Positions 45,401-50,335 of a stretch of 64,000 nucleotides of DNA are shown here, piece after piece. The stretch lies in NCBI GenBank assembly GCA_030523775.1, contig JAUNHW010000005.1:1-64000 (forward strand). The letters are read 5' to 3'. Below the pieces are notes generated by a model that was not told the DNA's origin, searched no databases, and saw only the letters and a program-made list of their open reading frames with translations. Numbering within the stretch: the first letter of the stretch is position 1; each line of letters begins with the position of its first letter. This stretch comes from Akkermansia sp. (lineage in GTDB: Bacteria; Verrucomicrobiota; Verrucomicrobiia; Verrucomicrobiales; Akkermansiaceae). A program made the position numbers and the translations under genes.

Positions 45401-46498
45401 CAAACCTCCGGCCTGGTGCTGACGGATGATTCCAGCATTGGCGGAAGCACCGCAGATTTCCGTATTCTTTCCGGTAGTTTTGCCGCCAACAGCGTCAAGC
45501 TGGATGGCCACACCCTCACCAAGGTGGGCACCCACACCCTCGGTTTCGTCAACACCACGTTCAACGAGGGCACCCTGCGGGTTGAAAAGGGCATTCTGGA
45601 TTTCGACTCCGGCAAGAGGAAGAACAATGATGTGCTCAACGGCACCAGGATTGTGTTGGCCGATGCCGCAGCGGGAACCGCCGACAAGATGATCGGCCTC
45701 GTTAATGTCGAGGGCAGCGCTGAAATCACGGCGGAGCAATCCGCACAGGCGAGCGTTCAGATTAATATCCGCGACAACGCCGCGCTCTTCGTGGGCGCGG
45801 AGCAGGATAGGAACCTGAAGCTCACGGGCACCGTCAGCGGCGGTGCTTCCACCACTATCCGCAAGGAGGGTGCGGGCTCCACAGAGCTTTCCGGCGGCCT
45901 GGCGGGCTTCAGCGGCTCCATCGATGCGCGCGGCGGTGTGCTGGATCTGCTCAACCAGAACAGCCTGAATGTGCAGGATGTGACCATTGCCGATGGTGCC
46001 ACCGTGAGCGCCTACGTGGGCACGAACAAGCTGGACGAGTACGAGGCCACGCTCACCATCAGCGGCACGCTGGCCGCCAAGGGTGCCAACGGCAGGCTGA
46101 ACGCCAACGTGGTGATGGAGACAGGCTCCGCGATGGATGCCTCCGCCACCGGCGGCAACGGCATCTCGCTTGGAAGCTCGCTCACCATCCAGGGGGATCT
46201 CCACCTCTCGGATGCCGATTTCGAGGCCGTGGCCGGCTTGGGTTATGGTGACCGCTACGTCCTCTTCAACGGAGTGGACAGCCTCACCCTGGACCAGGCC
46301 TATACCGAGGCTATCACGCCTGAAATGCAGGTAGACGCGGCTGGCTGGTTCCACGGCGTGGAGCCGGAGAAGTACTATGTGGTCTACGACGGCTCCAACG
46401 TGGGCCAGGTGGCCATCTTCTGCGCCACCCCGGAACCCACCACAAGCACGTTGTCCTTGCTGGCGCTTGCCGCCCTGGCGGCAAGGCGCCGCAAGTAA
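30437..46498 (+). CDS. Giant secreted protein: peptidase S6-like protease, beta-helix repeats, PEP-CTERM tail
   Basis: A 5,353-residue protein. Residues 1-29 form a signal peptide (cleavage near AEA). Residues ~38-345 resemble the peptidase S6 domain of IgA1 protease/SPATE autotransporters: FGQNMARYSV at the start, catalytic His112 in ATVAHN, probable Asp153 in SIDYKITR, and Ser298 in GDSGSP. The S6 passenger pattern follows (GAGDMFLEGQG, NVLINNGATLNFGGDI, FGNGGGYLEFSG). The rest is thousands of residues of beta-strand repeats rich in Gly, Thr, Ser, Asn, including autotransporter-type strands (VTLSGANTYSGGTTITG). From about 37.5 kb onward, six diverged modules recur. The last 22 residues, PEPTTSTLSLLALAALAARR and two more, are a PEP-CTERM-type sorting signal. 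No autotransporter barrel is present. It is presumably exported, then anchored or processed by an exosortase-like system encoded elsewhere. Confidence 0.88.
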   Translation: MKLHLPYSFRKALLAVLASTTYFSAAEAACLHSAVSPTTYTDFGQNMARYSVYQVNDLLTQIRANNGVQIPYTTDTPPATMGVGQPMISFESMNGDGAFTAVGYNYTATVAHNGCPNPCFTGRYVGEDQAVHYQGVEYRSSQNKVFLLSPSIDYKITRSSKIFTDITASGVFDTTQFLRDGGQVTDLVHYRAGAGTCDQADFEGNTHNLAGGYAYITGGVVATLGFSYMEKSATYEGYDYERNYGPDEGPRDSRGVIDDPYTISIRGIQDYGPGGAGQPSEDNPKVYLLPFVSRGGDSGSPVWAWDENDREYKLISCHQARGGDNSYSRGASEWTMAAMEYFNEHVDMDQAGHTVHMGAVERQGEYKYDETNKVGTTLQYGSITGVDGAFEEVSFCGVGPKDGKTIYTWLSLYDQKDVQNWYSYGNTYFNANGNGSGKEMHLGDLFYTENIVFSSDGSAVNHIVLDADIDMGIGYAQFTTKEAGQTAKFYLQSKGNDLGRDYMLNSAGYIVDEGAELHIKVTNTQEDAEGHAYFREWRKQGAGDMFLEGQGDNEIFLNLGGSGTTYLHEEGGYAAYNVLINNGATLNFGGDIKQIARDVTFGNGGGYLEFSGLEDFDWYSGENNDVREAGFTINALTQDATLINSTGSTTLHYKTDGETTFLGSFRDTENSTLTVIYEGGGTWTLNSIHTKLLNAGSSFIVQSGTAELVGQHTVHGIGSIEGKGGTRYTHPDDWHYSDAAMNVVVQDGATFRLGSHARLTGNVDVQSGGTLEIAEGVKHRYEYIEGWLIAEDTTSDFYRGFYGLKGNVSLADNSTLRFNFSEGTDAENVYGGNITGDGNVDMRLGGSGATLVLSGNNTFTGTKNLSGGGLVAEREASLGDTADNKWHVKEDAFIAVKGIDGNRALTHIAGDSAGVIALTQDQTEQVNLTGTGHTGMFVGALAGQVVQYGEAPEVKGHKTVYTEDRLDPVELDGERKWQLGGGGGELVVNFLLEDSAAELVLGNEYTTGTVTLTNIWNQIGSINFAGRVTLNYTDEEALGGSKISLGYSNRVIGSSSLLKNITRSSDGVLLLDKMPEADVDLTDHHFMALGSDGDMVYSGSITPTAGSYRFGGITGTLELQTALTDGDGETRSLLVDGQGYAGGTLALVTQATLTGEVVVTGHDTDRHPEFSGGDISLRLDTANAITSASRITVKEGGSIDINGTSQTFHGFNMEAGSALVDTSELWSGSAVVDVAAGATSRLGGNVDVYSLTKAGQGDMVLGGSNNYGVFFIREGRVLLENGNALSASGTAMLERGGVLDAGGVDISASIGFAGGTLQVGTKRVAGSLAVAEGYEGTVQQNAANITTSINSGLQVAQGATLKLSGNHGNFNFSAEEINEDGGTIALEGNRIAFTNGKEMTIGGVVSLKGQGLAANERVTLYSDGSSDNMIRNINELHIVDGQSAAIQEASWNTIWNIHSLTGSGDLKWVSNTTHWYSARVVLDGANSFSGQFTAERVYGNVAERCYQSFVEARHDLAMQNMDVSVIGKGAQSNMALAVNTDNLQMRSLSGNGYALLYAGTALEGADHDKDEPLKAAPESTRRATLTLTGTGNHTFSGNVSGQDRYIGYETKEDGSQVQVADVTNAGISIVMDGKGKQTFNGAHTRFNSVTVHSGVLELASADLTIKEDVTITRGAELQLSRAYALDSGKTLTVLANDPGTTAMLSGGLTLNGGTLTFSAEGLSDSAPALSIGSLSGGSVTLNFTETHAFTSDVQYHLADQDWSHIHITDATEGLTYLTASYQTDVNGLYVSFTTKAGNLIWGGTDGEHDWSSRTFGPSGQVPTSNQTAVFNDAAANHHVNITDNVKVAGLVFDAAGDYELASEDGFTVTAGSVVQSGSGTTTLTEAVRVGTDQSHGTVTVTDGELRVTDVAVLQNVDTIQGGGTLGVAFGEGYTGTVDALFAPGSSVGFLHVVSGIFEAYGTPGYTGLLLDAGAGYTVDAQQTLAYMQVGQGEGGAPATLSLGNRTLTAAMVVMQGDLAISGNGGELHADITGGHTITTSGTVTLRGSNFDGNLHVQSGTLSLYDGANTHVAGITMDANTTLYLGISTGLEGGATIHMGNNASLRMENGAGGSHIVNANIVMDGSYASLYGTLNGNSTVVRGSIAGHGTLFLKAQSSFWNNSWSIESLLQDGEAGALALSSDGNVTLSGANTYSGGTTITGNRLTTNNERALGTGTLNMTAGELVLKKDLTVGGLSGSESASINLGTKRLTVDSDGNTRFSGEISNGSLAKLGSGTLEIEVGGELDNISVGGGTLALGDCAVTGNLSVAAGATLNFTGDMLRLSHAVDNAGTFCFSIPGTSIEIENGSGFDIHTDGYLDVNGNKAENGFAQGLTIQVFENTGDGQIEGITPEVAYMGDTLTLDLATGVASRGGSNSAYTVRMETVVYNDAFAAAPGAKTIENFSLASVDPFAPATLQLSRNLDEGVRITVSGNGGNISLDRDVVLSAGDVDIMPFSYTSLQGEGTLALDSGKVVMPNQMVIAGKGEWTGTVRISGTGLSGTDITSLANSTSRVEMYGITGGYLKQWQGLLDTNIRLTDTESGDYAWKWTDGQSTGASTITFTGTWDGSGSFVVGGKNQNFTFKGDISDWNGRYIQNGNTSLVTFAGTAEKQVVGADFVRSNGTLNMAVGDGTHATHAEIKGSLRDVTSLEVKARSTAELAGANNSIVTLTVNADAQLVNSGTTTLTGALTNSGGITNSGTLTIGTKLTNGTIANTGTLVISSLMEGEVTDYVDALGKHSHDGNGFATTTLTVRESGATITNSGKGVILYGGVDVTNDVVTSGVITKRVNYGSYRILSTDNAVTYSTIASKAHDALEYITMASDTHLRVDDGEVPNLRTSQVKAEGTATLDLEDDTTLVVDASTAAKVAAGDTVTLQMQTDTPTTRASIGGLSGSTVNVTGSGVLDLGSAQHTVTTLNITGATVYSNHSGTGGFNGHNAVNVNAGGKLQLDNVDAMGYGGGCTASITLQGTVDAHAVLELGGRQTDQGTVINMKGNAEVRAMANSRANEQRPMLDFYNGQQSINATGSNNLIAVPFRMRNSVKIDVASGGELTLAGGTYSDNTGNTITKTGAGRLVFDALQAGYGAHNYTGTLAVNGGSVVVNADASFNVVTSKAALTVTGGTTSISTYTGSSGSSLAVQEGATLVFNGNSTLASTISNSGTVSFGDGCTTLTLDGSFEHQDNVYRDIASGTVSTDGNGLKSGGYVSVLTGGGVVDGEVEVSFNGREYTLQADGRAYQAVQTGTYYARKGTAVYNAAVAAESSIDKVSLANGSILDLQAGLADGVSIEAQGGTVKIGEGVVLSRESLSNASGFQNTSLTGGGTYLMDVAAGTSLGNRVQLGNGWNGTLRLTGETGQTVNLDTIARRGEGYAALEMAGMQAALQDGTIHPNLLLTDLDGVHSALTVTNSGTFTFTGDISGSGHIANTADDSTFAFNGGDLSNWTGGIVNNGGLAVEFSGMANGAALNASLSRIDSLTYTAKTQGDTFTVAALETNANGTTVTGHNGTLAVNELSGGGNLTVNGSVALSAKEYTGQRITVQDGADLQLNELQARQTVLDGSGTVRLGAELVEVNALEGSSAIEAADDDVHTLALHTAGVHTSSAGIGANIDLEMHGNGTQTLTGDLSAFNGDIYMMDGTLRLQQDNDATTIGVLNMNGGSVVFGGGSTSLGAARVTSGAQAAITVANGTSVQLGRAIQNSGSLTLSGCLDASDLTADQMDVGFINTNGDTTDNGSGFIVRSDAVRVVRNVSGGTLNADAATVRYRQETVRMDEDGLAILESDRSVLADTYYLRDAAVYSAIVDKAAAHGGALEYVAFDAIGEARLTLDAAADSSMFSVDILSVANVELTQSGKLAMGEYAAGADGEMRISGEGTVQLSNRAALARHTSLTQDWQGKVVLTGSSNGVNLGADGGLWTNGSAVEFNNWCGTLAAGSNEVGAAVVLNGMTLDASGADAEVVFNNTVGGTGDLVNNSGAELSLDFNGDISDWKGTLVTGSGSTTTVNLNADHAQVNAAIEKDAEGNVNIYVDKGAAFNARVHADTLAIGDGGAVEIADEFSVGDIMTYGSVTVDKGASLNIGGSISDLKTPIVNNGTVSFTGAEMQNIYLDKDGEFTFSDVTYTDKDGTTSAKGNGFRTGGTATLIDMREGSTLSGAENVIVSYRGNLYTMLDDGTFGDRNGAHTYYIHEGAVSYSDIKDEAGLVGLHLDNTLVPEGNATLNLDANLAQGLTSGIYSDGGTVNLAQGVLLKASHLHANAATTLTGDGLYDLGESIALGVTLGDNWTGTVRMANVEGLSGFNLSNYAKNSDATVAVRGLAGWLDLNTNLQGRLMLERDASAPDKAALNITAASQKTYTFAGGVTGQGDMLASYTGSNAIFQFQGDLSNWTGAFISSGNDANTTSINLTNTTSLVGAAIRNTSANAAHKVNVTVDTSSQAVNLNGALERINTLTYRANAVGRSLHIENLTTNNAGTTVQFWDGGHSSTIEIANLHGNGILALNNNCKASGLAHFAINGGDYTGESIDFTAMRDGYSGGDRCALLSIGDEHVAEHSVINTTINKTGGKTVNIGIGIAADTVRVGGLNDNVTITQDTCVYTLVSGSPTNHTGANATGFTSDGTVRTLEIVGNGGISKANVGANLNITMDSAGHTQSFTGDMASFSGAIDVKAGTLNITPTATLSLHAVNVEEDAALVLRAATTNLAQTIANAGSLTIGGTFVLDAMDISGTSEFADGQSSSRNGFLVGGPSIQVVQGMGATVAEDGVTMTYKGEEGFFDATTGLCTFQGHPGKHYETFYVNSSGTAESLAHAKDASSGDLSTVRLTDGTTLNMDLAGATLNTVEVSPAASATLHVTQNATLTTVKGLENGQTLAVTGENGGRLTMAVGADTAVAGAIEVRDGGYVVLGNFQAFGSHSNKVVIGRGGTVDVNGKADAKYVYTLDGGFLTNTGGALPDNWAQTSGLVLTDDSSIGGSTADFRILSGSFAANSVKLDGHTLTKVGTHTLGFVNTTFNEGTLRVEKGILDFDSGKRKNNDVLNGTRIVLADAAAGTADKMIGLVNVEGSAEITAEQSAQASVQINIRDNAALFVGAEQDRNLKLTGTVSGGASTTIRKEGAGSTELSGGLAGFSGSIDARGGVLDLLNQNSLNVQDVTIADGATVSAYVGTNKLDEYEATLTISGTLAAKGANGRLNANVVMETGSAMDASATGGNGISLGSSLTIQGDLHLSDADFEAVAGLGYGDRYVLFNGVDSLTLDQAYTEAITPEMQVDAAGWFHGVEPEKYYVVYDGSNVGQVAIFCATPEPTTSTLSLLALAALAARRRK

Positions 46499-46533
46499 TT
46501 TACATTTTACGATTTGCAATTGACGATTTTGTA
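46499..46533 (+). repeat. Heptamer array (TTTACGA-like), third site
   Basis: Five degenerate heptamers directly after the giant gene's stop: TTTACAT, TTTACGA, TTTGCAA, TTGACGA, TTTTGTA. Confidence 0.55.
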
Positions 46534-46562
46534 AGTTAGGCGCGCTTCGCACGCGGATATTC

Positions 46563-46595
46563 AAGGCCCGTCTGGCATGCTGCCAGACGGGCCTT
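46563..46595 (+). terminator. Terminator of the giant gene
   Basis: AAGGCCCGTCTGGCA-TGC-TGCCAGACGGGCCTT, a perfect 15-bp stem with a three-base loop, 65 bases after the stop. The T run is short, but the stem is very strong. Confidence 0.7.
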
Positions 46596-46690
46596 CCATT
46601 GGCCGCCAAGCGCGGATTCGCGGCTTCCGGAACATGCGTTCCGGTGCAGGTCCACCAACCACCCCGCCATCCGTCCGCCTTCGCTACGCT

Positions 46691-46727
46691 CCCGTCTTCG
46701 CGTCTCGCTGCGCTCGCTTGCTACGCC
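46691..46727 (-). repeat. GGCGTAGC...GCGAAGACGGG dispersed repeat, copy C
   Basis: Read on the minus strand: GGCGTAGC (46727-46720), an interior AAGCGAGCGCAGCGAGAC, then GCGAAGACGGG (46701-46691). The match covers the same two flanks as copies A, B and D. Confidence 0.7.
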
Positions 46728-46775
46728 GTGGCAGGCCGGCGTGACTAGGCGGGGTTTGCGGCTGGGAGGTTTGAA

Positions 46776-46990
46776 CCGTGGTGGCCCACGGGCTTCGCCC
46801 GAGGCTATCGTCCCTGCGGGAACACCCCTGGCGGGGTTGCATATAGCGCCCCTGCGGCGCGGTAAAAGCCCAAAGGGCAACTGGCGTATCGCCAGTTGCC
46901 CTCCACTTGGTATGCGCCACCAGGCGCCTAATTGTAGTCCCGCAGGGACGTCTATCTCTAGCCACGGCGTGAAACCCGTGGGTCACCACC
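46776..46990. repeat. Nested palindromic intergenic element
   Basis: Three concentric inverted repeats share a centre. Outer: CCGTGGTGGCCCACGGG (46776-46792) with CCCGTGGGTCACCACC (46975-46990). Middle: GTCCCTGCGGGA (46810-46821) with TCCCGCAGGGAC (46938-46949). Inner hairpin: GGGCAACTGGCG-TAT-CGCCAGTTGCCC (46875-46901). The overall form is MITE- or BIME-like, or a structured RNA. The 47000-47205 remainder holds no recognisable gene. Confidence 0.65.
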
Positions 46991-47205
46991 CTCCGCATTC
47001 CAACCAACGCAACGCCCCCGCATGGGGGTGTGGATAAACCTGTCCCGGTCCGCATGTTTCTAGCCGTCATTACTGACAAATTTTGAAGAGGGGGGCTTCC
47101 ATTTTTATGAAATTTTCAACCTCTTGCCCCTCAATGCCTTGTAAAATCAAAATGCAACCATTGGGACACATGTGGATTCCGCCCCCCCGCTGGCAGGCTG
47201 CGCGC

Positions 47206-47234
47206 TTGACAGCGGGGGGCTCATTCATTACCCT
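47206..47234 (+). promoter_or_regulatory. Promoter of ffh
   Basis: TTGACA (47206-47211), 17-base spacer, TACCCT (47229-47234). The ATG is six bases downstream, so ffh would be translated from a leaderless mRNA. Confidence 0.65.
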
Positions 47235-47240
47235 AGCAGC

Positions 47241-48755
47241 ATGTTTTCCCTGCTGTCCGACAAGCTCGACGACGCCTTCCGCAAGCTGCGGGGCGTGAGC
47301 AACATCACCGAATCCAACATCAAGGACGCCATGCGCGATATCCGCATGGCCCTGCTGGATGCGGATGTGGAGTACACCGTGGCGCGCGAGTTCATCGCCC
47401 ACGTGAAGGAACAGGCCATGGGAGAGAAGGTGCTCAAGTCCGTCAAGCCGGGCGAGCAGATTGTCAAAATCTTCCGAGACGAGCTGGCGGACCTGCTGGG
47501 CGGGGACGCCGCGGAGCTGAATCTGACGCCGCCCGCGCGCATCCTGGTGGTGGGCCTCAACGGCGCGGGCAAGACCACCACCAGCGCCAAGCTGGCGCGC
47601 CGTCTCAAGGCGGAGGGCCACCACCCCCTGCTGGTGGCGTGCGACCTGGTGCGCCCCGCCGCCATCGACCAATTGGCCACCCTGGCCGCGCAGGTGGAGG
47701 TGCCCGTCTACACCCCGGACCCTGCGGAGAAGGACACCATCCGCGTGGCCAAGGACGCCCTGCGCTGGGCGGAGGCGCAGGAGCACGACTGCATCATCTT
47801 TGATACCGCCGGCCGCCAGGAGGTGGACGATGCCCTGGTGGAGGAGCTGCGCAGCCTGGCCAAGTTCCTGGAGCCGCAGGAGGCCCTGCTGGTGGCGGAT
47901 GCCGCCACGGGCCAGCAGGCCGTGCGCGTGGCCCAGACCTTCGATGCCGCCGTGGGGCTCACCGGCATCATCCTCACCAAGCTGGATGGCGATGCCCGCG
48001 GCGGTGCCGCGCTCTCCATGCGCGCCGTCACCGGCAAGCCCATCAAGTACATGGGAGAGGGCGAGAAGCTGGACATGTTCGGTCCCTTTGTGCCGCAGCG
48101 CATGGCGGACCGCATCCTGGGCATGGGCGATATTGTGGGCCTGGTGGAGAAGGCCGCGGAGAAGATAGACCAGGAATCCGCCATGAGCTCCATGGGTCGC
48201 ATGATGAGCGGCGAGTTCAACTTCAACGATTTCCTCAACCAGATGCGCATGATGCAGAGCCTGGGCCCGCTGGAGGGCCTGCTCAACCTGCTGCCGGGCT
48301 TCTCCAAAATCTCCAAGAACCTGCCGGACGGCGCGCTGGACCCCAAGCGTATGAAGCGCATGGAGGCCATTGTGCTCTCCATGACCAAGGCGGAGCGCGC
48401 CAACTACAAGCTGCTCATCCCCTCCCGCCGCCGCCGCATTGCCAAGGGCTGCGGCTGCTCGGAGATTGAGGTGAACCGCTTCATCAAGAACTTCAAGGAC
48501 ATGAAGGAGATGATGGGCGGCAAGGGCAAGATGGGCGGCATGATGCGGCAGATGATGAAGGGCGCGGGCAAGGGCGCTTCCAAGGGTATGCCGGATATGG
48601 CTTCCCTCATGAACGGGGCCGGCGGGGAGATGCCCGATATGTCCCAGATGCCGGACCTCACCTCGCTCGTGGGCATGGGTGGCGGAGGCGGCGGAAAGAT
48701 GCCGCAGCCGCGCGGGCTCGGCGCGTTCACCGGCCTATTCCGCAAGCGCAGATGA
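47241..48755 (+). CDS. ffh: Signal recognition particle GTPase Ffh
   Basis: A 504-residue protein that, with 4.5S RNA, targets nascent membrane proteins to FtsY. The N domain (1-90, starting MFSLLSDKLDDAFRKLRG) precedes the G domain with G1 GLNGAGKTTT (105-114), DTAGRQ, TKLDGDARGG and the M domain. The latter has RRRRIAKGCGCS, an RNA-binding loop, and a methionine-rich tail (KGKMGGMMRQMMKGAGKG). The tail is longer than usual, ending in a Met/Gly-rich stretch and FRKRR. The start at 47241 is chosen over an upstream in-frame ATG at 47172 because of homology and promoter position. The stop overlaps the next gene (ATGA). Confidence 0.96.
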   Translation: MFSLLSDKLDDAFRKLRGVSNITESNIKDAMRDIRMALLDADVEYTVAREFIAHVKEQAMGEKVLKSVKPGEQIVKIFRDELADLLGGDAAELNLTPPARILVVGLNGAGKTTTSAKLARRLKAEGHHPLLVACDLVRPAAIDQLATLAAQVEVPVYTPDPAEKDTIRVAKDALRWAEAQEHDCIIFDTAGRQEVDDALVEELRSLAKFLEPQEALLVADAATGQQAVRVAQTFDAAVGLTGIILTKLDGDARGGAALSMRAVTGKPIKYMGEGEKLDMFGPFVPQRMADRILGMGDIVGLVEKAAEKIDQESAMSSMGRMMSGEFNFNDFLNQMRMMQSLGPLEGLLNLLPGFSKISKNLPDGALDPKRMKRMEAIVLSMTKAERANYKLLIPSRRRRIAKGCGCSEIEVNRFIKNFKDMKEMMGGKGKMGGMMRQMMKGAGKGASKGMPDMASLMNGAGGEMPDMSQMPDLTSLVGMGGGGGGKMPQPRGLGAFTGLFRKRR

Positions 48756-50335
48756 AACTTGTTGCCACAGCCCTGGCGGCGGCAGCCGCACTCTGCAGCA
48801 TGGCGCACGCGCTGGTGGCGCGGGACGTGGTGGTGGTGTACAACGCGGATTCCCCGCTGAGCAAGCGCTGCACGGAGGCATACTGCGCCAAGCGTTCCAT
48901 TCCCCTGGAGAATGTGGTGGGGCTGCACGGCGTGAAGGCGGCGGATATCTCCCGCCCGGACTACAACCACCTGGTGATGGAACCGCTGATGATGGAGGCG
49001 CGCGTGCGCGGCTGGCGCTGGCCCGCCAACCCCAAGATGCCGGGGCGCCGCATGGCGGCTATCCTGCTCATGCCGGATATGCCCCTGCGCGTGCAGTCTG
49101 CCGCCAACCTGCCCAAGCAGTTCGCCGGCAGCGGCAACAACAGCGCCTCCCTGGATTCAGAGCTCATGGGGCTCGGCTCCCTCTACCCCCTCGGCGGTCC
49201 CCTGGGCAACCCCGCCTACAAGAAGGACGGCAACATCAGCGACTATGATGCCCACGTGCTCTCCGTCTGCCGTATCGATGCGCCCGACGAGGCCACCATC
49301 ATGCGCATGATCAACGACCCCGCGGAGGTGGAGCGGCGCGGCCTCTGGGGCTGGGCCGTGGTGGACCAGGGCGGACCCTACCCGGAGGGCGACACCATGT
49401 TCAAGGCGGCTGCATCCTACGCCAAGGTGCAGGGGTTCCCGCTGTTCTACGAGACCTCCAAACAGACCATCGGCGCGGATTTCCCGCTCATGGACCACGT
49501 GGCCGTGTACTGGGGCTGGTACAACGAGCGCCCCAACGGCCCCTTCGCCCGCTCCGCACCGCAGTTCCGCTTTGAAAAGGGCGCCGTGGCCTACCACCTG
49601 CACTCGTTCAGCGCGCTCTCCGTCAAGAGCCCGGACCAGTGGGTGTGCGCCCTGCTGCAGCGCGGTGCCGCCGTTACCGCCGGAAACGTGGCGGAGCCGT
49701 ACCTCGGCGGCTGCCTGAACCCGGAAATCTTTTTCGCGCGCCTGCTGCGCGGCTACACCGTGGCGGAGGCCGCGCTCATGGCCACCCCCGCCACCTCCTG
49801 GCAGGGCGTGGTGCTCGGCGATCCCCTCTACCGTCCCTTTGCCGCCCGCAAGGCCGCCAATGCAGGTTTGAACGCCTACACGCAGTGGCGGGAGATGTAC
49901 GCCAAGGGCTCCGCCAACGTGGGCTCCATGGAGAGCCTGGTCACTTCCCGCCTGCGCACGCCGGATGCCCCCGTGCTGGCGGAGGCCTTTGCCTGGTACT
50001 GCACGGAAAACGCCCGCATGGACAAGGCTGCGGAGTATTTCCGCATGGCCGCGCAGCTCTCCCAAACACCGCGTGATTGGACCCGCAACACGCTCATGCA
50101 AATCACCGTGGAATACGTGCGCGGTGAAAAGGCCGTGGCGGAATCCCTTATGAAGCGCATGCTGGAGCAGACCCTCTCTTCCCCCTACCGCAAGGCCATT
50201 GAGCAAACCGCCGACACCGTGGTGGAGGAACGCCGCAAGGCCCGCGCCGCAGAGGCCGCCGCCAGGGCCAAGGCCGCCCAAGAGGCCGCCAAGGCAAAAC
50301 AGGCTGCCCAAGAGGCCAAGAAGGCCAAGAAATGA
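48752..50335 (+). CDS. TIGR03790-family exported protein
   Basis: A 527-residue protein with a signal peptide (about 1-20, cleavage near AHA). The opening block VVVVYNADSPLSKRCTEAYC, then AKRSIPLENVVGL, matches the TIGR03790 family of unknown function, known from Planctomycetes and Verrucomicrobia. The conserved body continues to about residue 370 (GGCLNPEIFFARLLRGYTVA; ATSWQGVVLGDPLYRPF). A helical TPR-like region precedes a C-terminal Ala/Lys-rich tail of ~35 residues (EERRKARAAEAAARAK and repeats), like TolA or histone-H1 tails. It overlaps ffh by four bases, so the two are co-transcribed. Function is unknown. Confidence 0.8.
   Translation: MKLVATALAAAAALCSMAHALVARDVVVVYNADSPLSKRCTEAYCAKRSIPLENVVGLHGVKAADISRPDYNHLVMEPLMMEARVRGWRWPANPKMPGRRMAAILLMPDMPLRVQSAANLPKQFAGSGNNSASLDSELMGLGSLYPLGGPLGNPAYKKDGNISDYDAHVLSVCRIDAPDEATIMRMINDPAEVERRGLWGWAVVDQGGPYPEGDTMFKAAASYAKVQGFPLFYETSKQTIGADFPLMDHVAVYWGWYNERPNGPFARSAPQFRFEKGAVAYHLHSFSALSVKSPDQWVCALLQRGAAVTAGNVAEPYLGGCLNPEIFFARLLRGYTVAEAALMATPATSWQGVVLGDPLYRPFAARKAANAGLNAYTQWREMYAKGSANVGSMESLVTSRLRTPDAPVLAEAFAWYCTENARMDKAAEYFRMAAQLSQTPRDWTRNTLMQITVEYVRGEKAVAESLMKRMLEQTLSSPYRKAIEQTADTVVEERRKARAAEAAARAKAAQEAAKAKQAAQEAKKAKK

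Noticed and set aside
30437..46498. Frameshifted cluster of several genes
   Set aside because: The frame is uninterrupted for 5,353 codons, with one signal peptide at the start and one sorting tail at the end.
46741..47037. 98-codon frame between the giant gene and ffh
   Set aside because: It lies within the nested palindrome and has no protein-like pattern.
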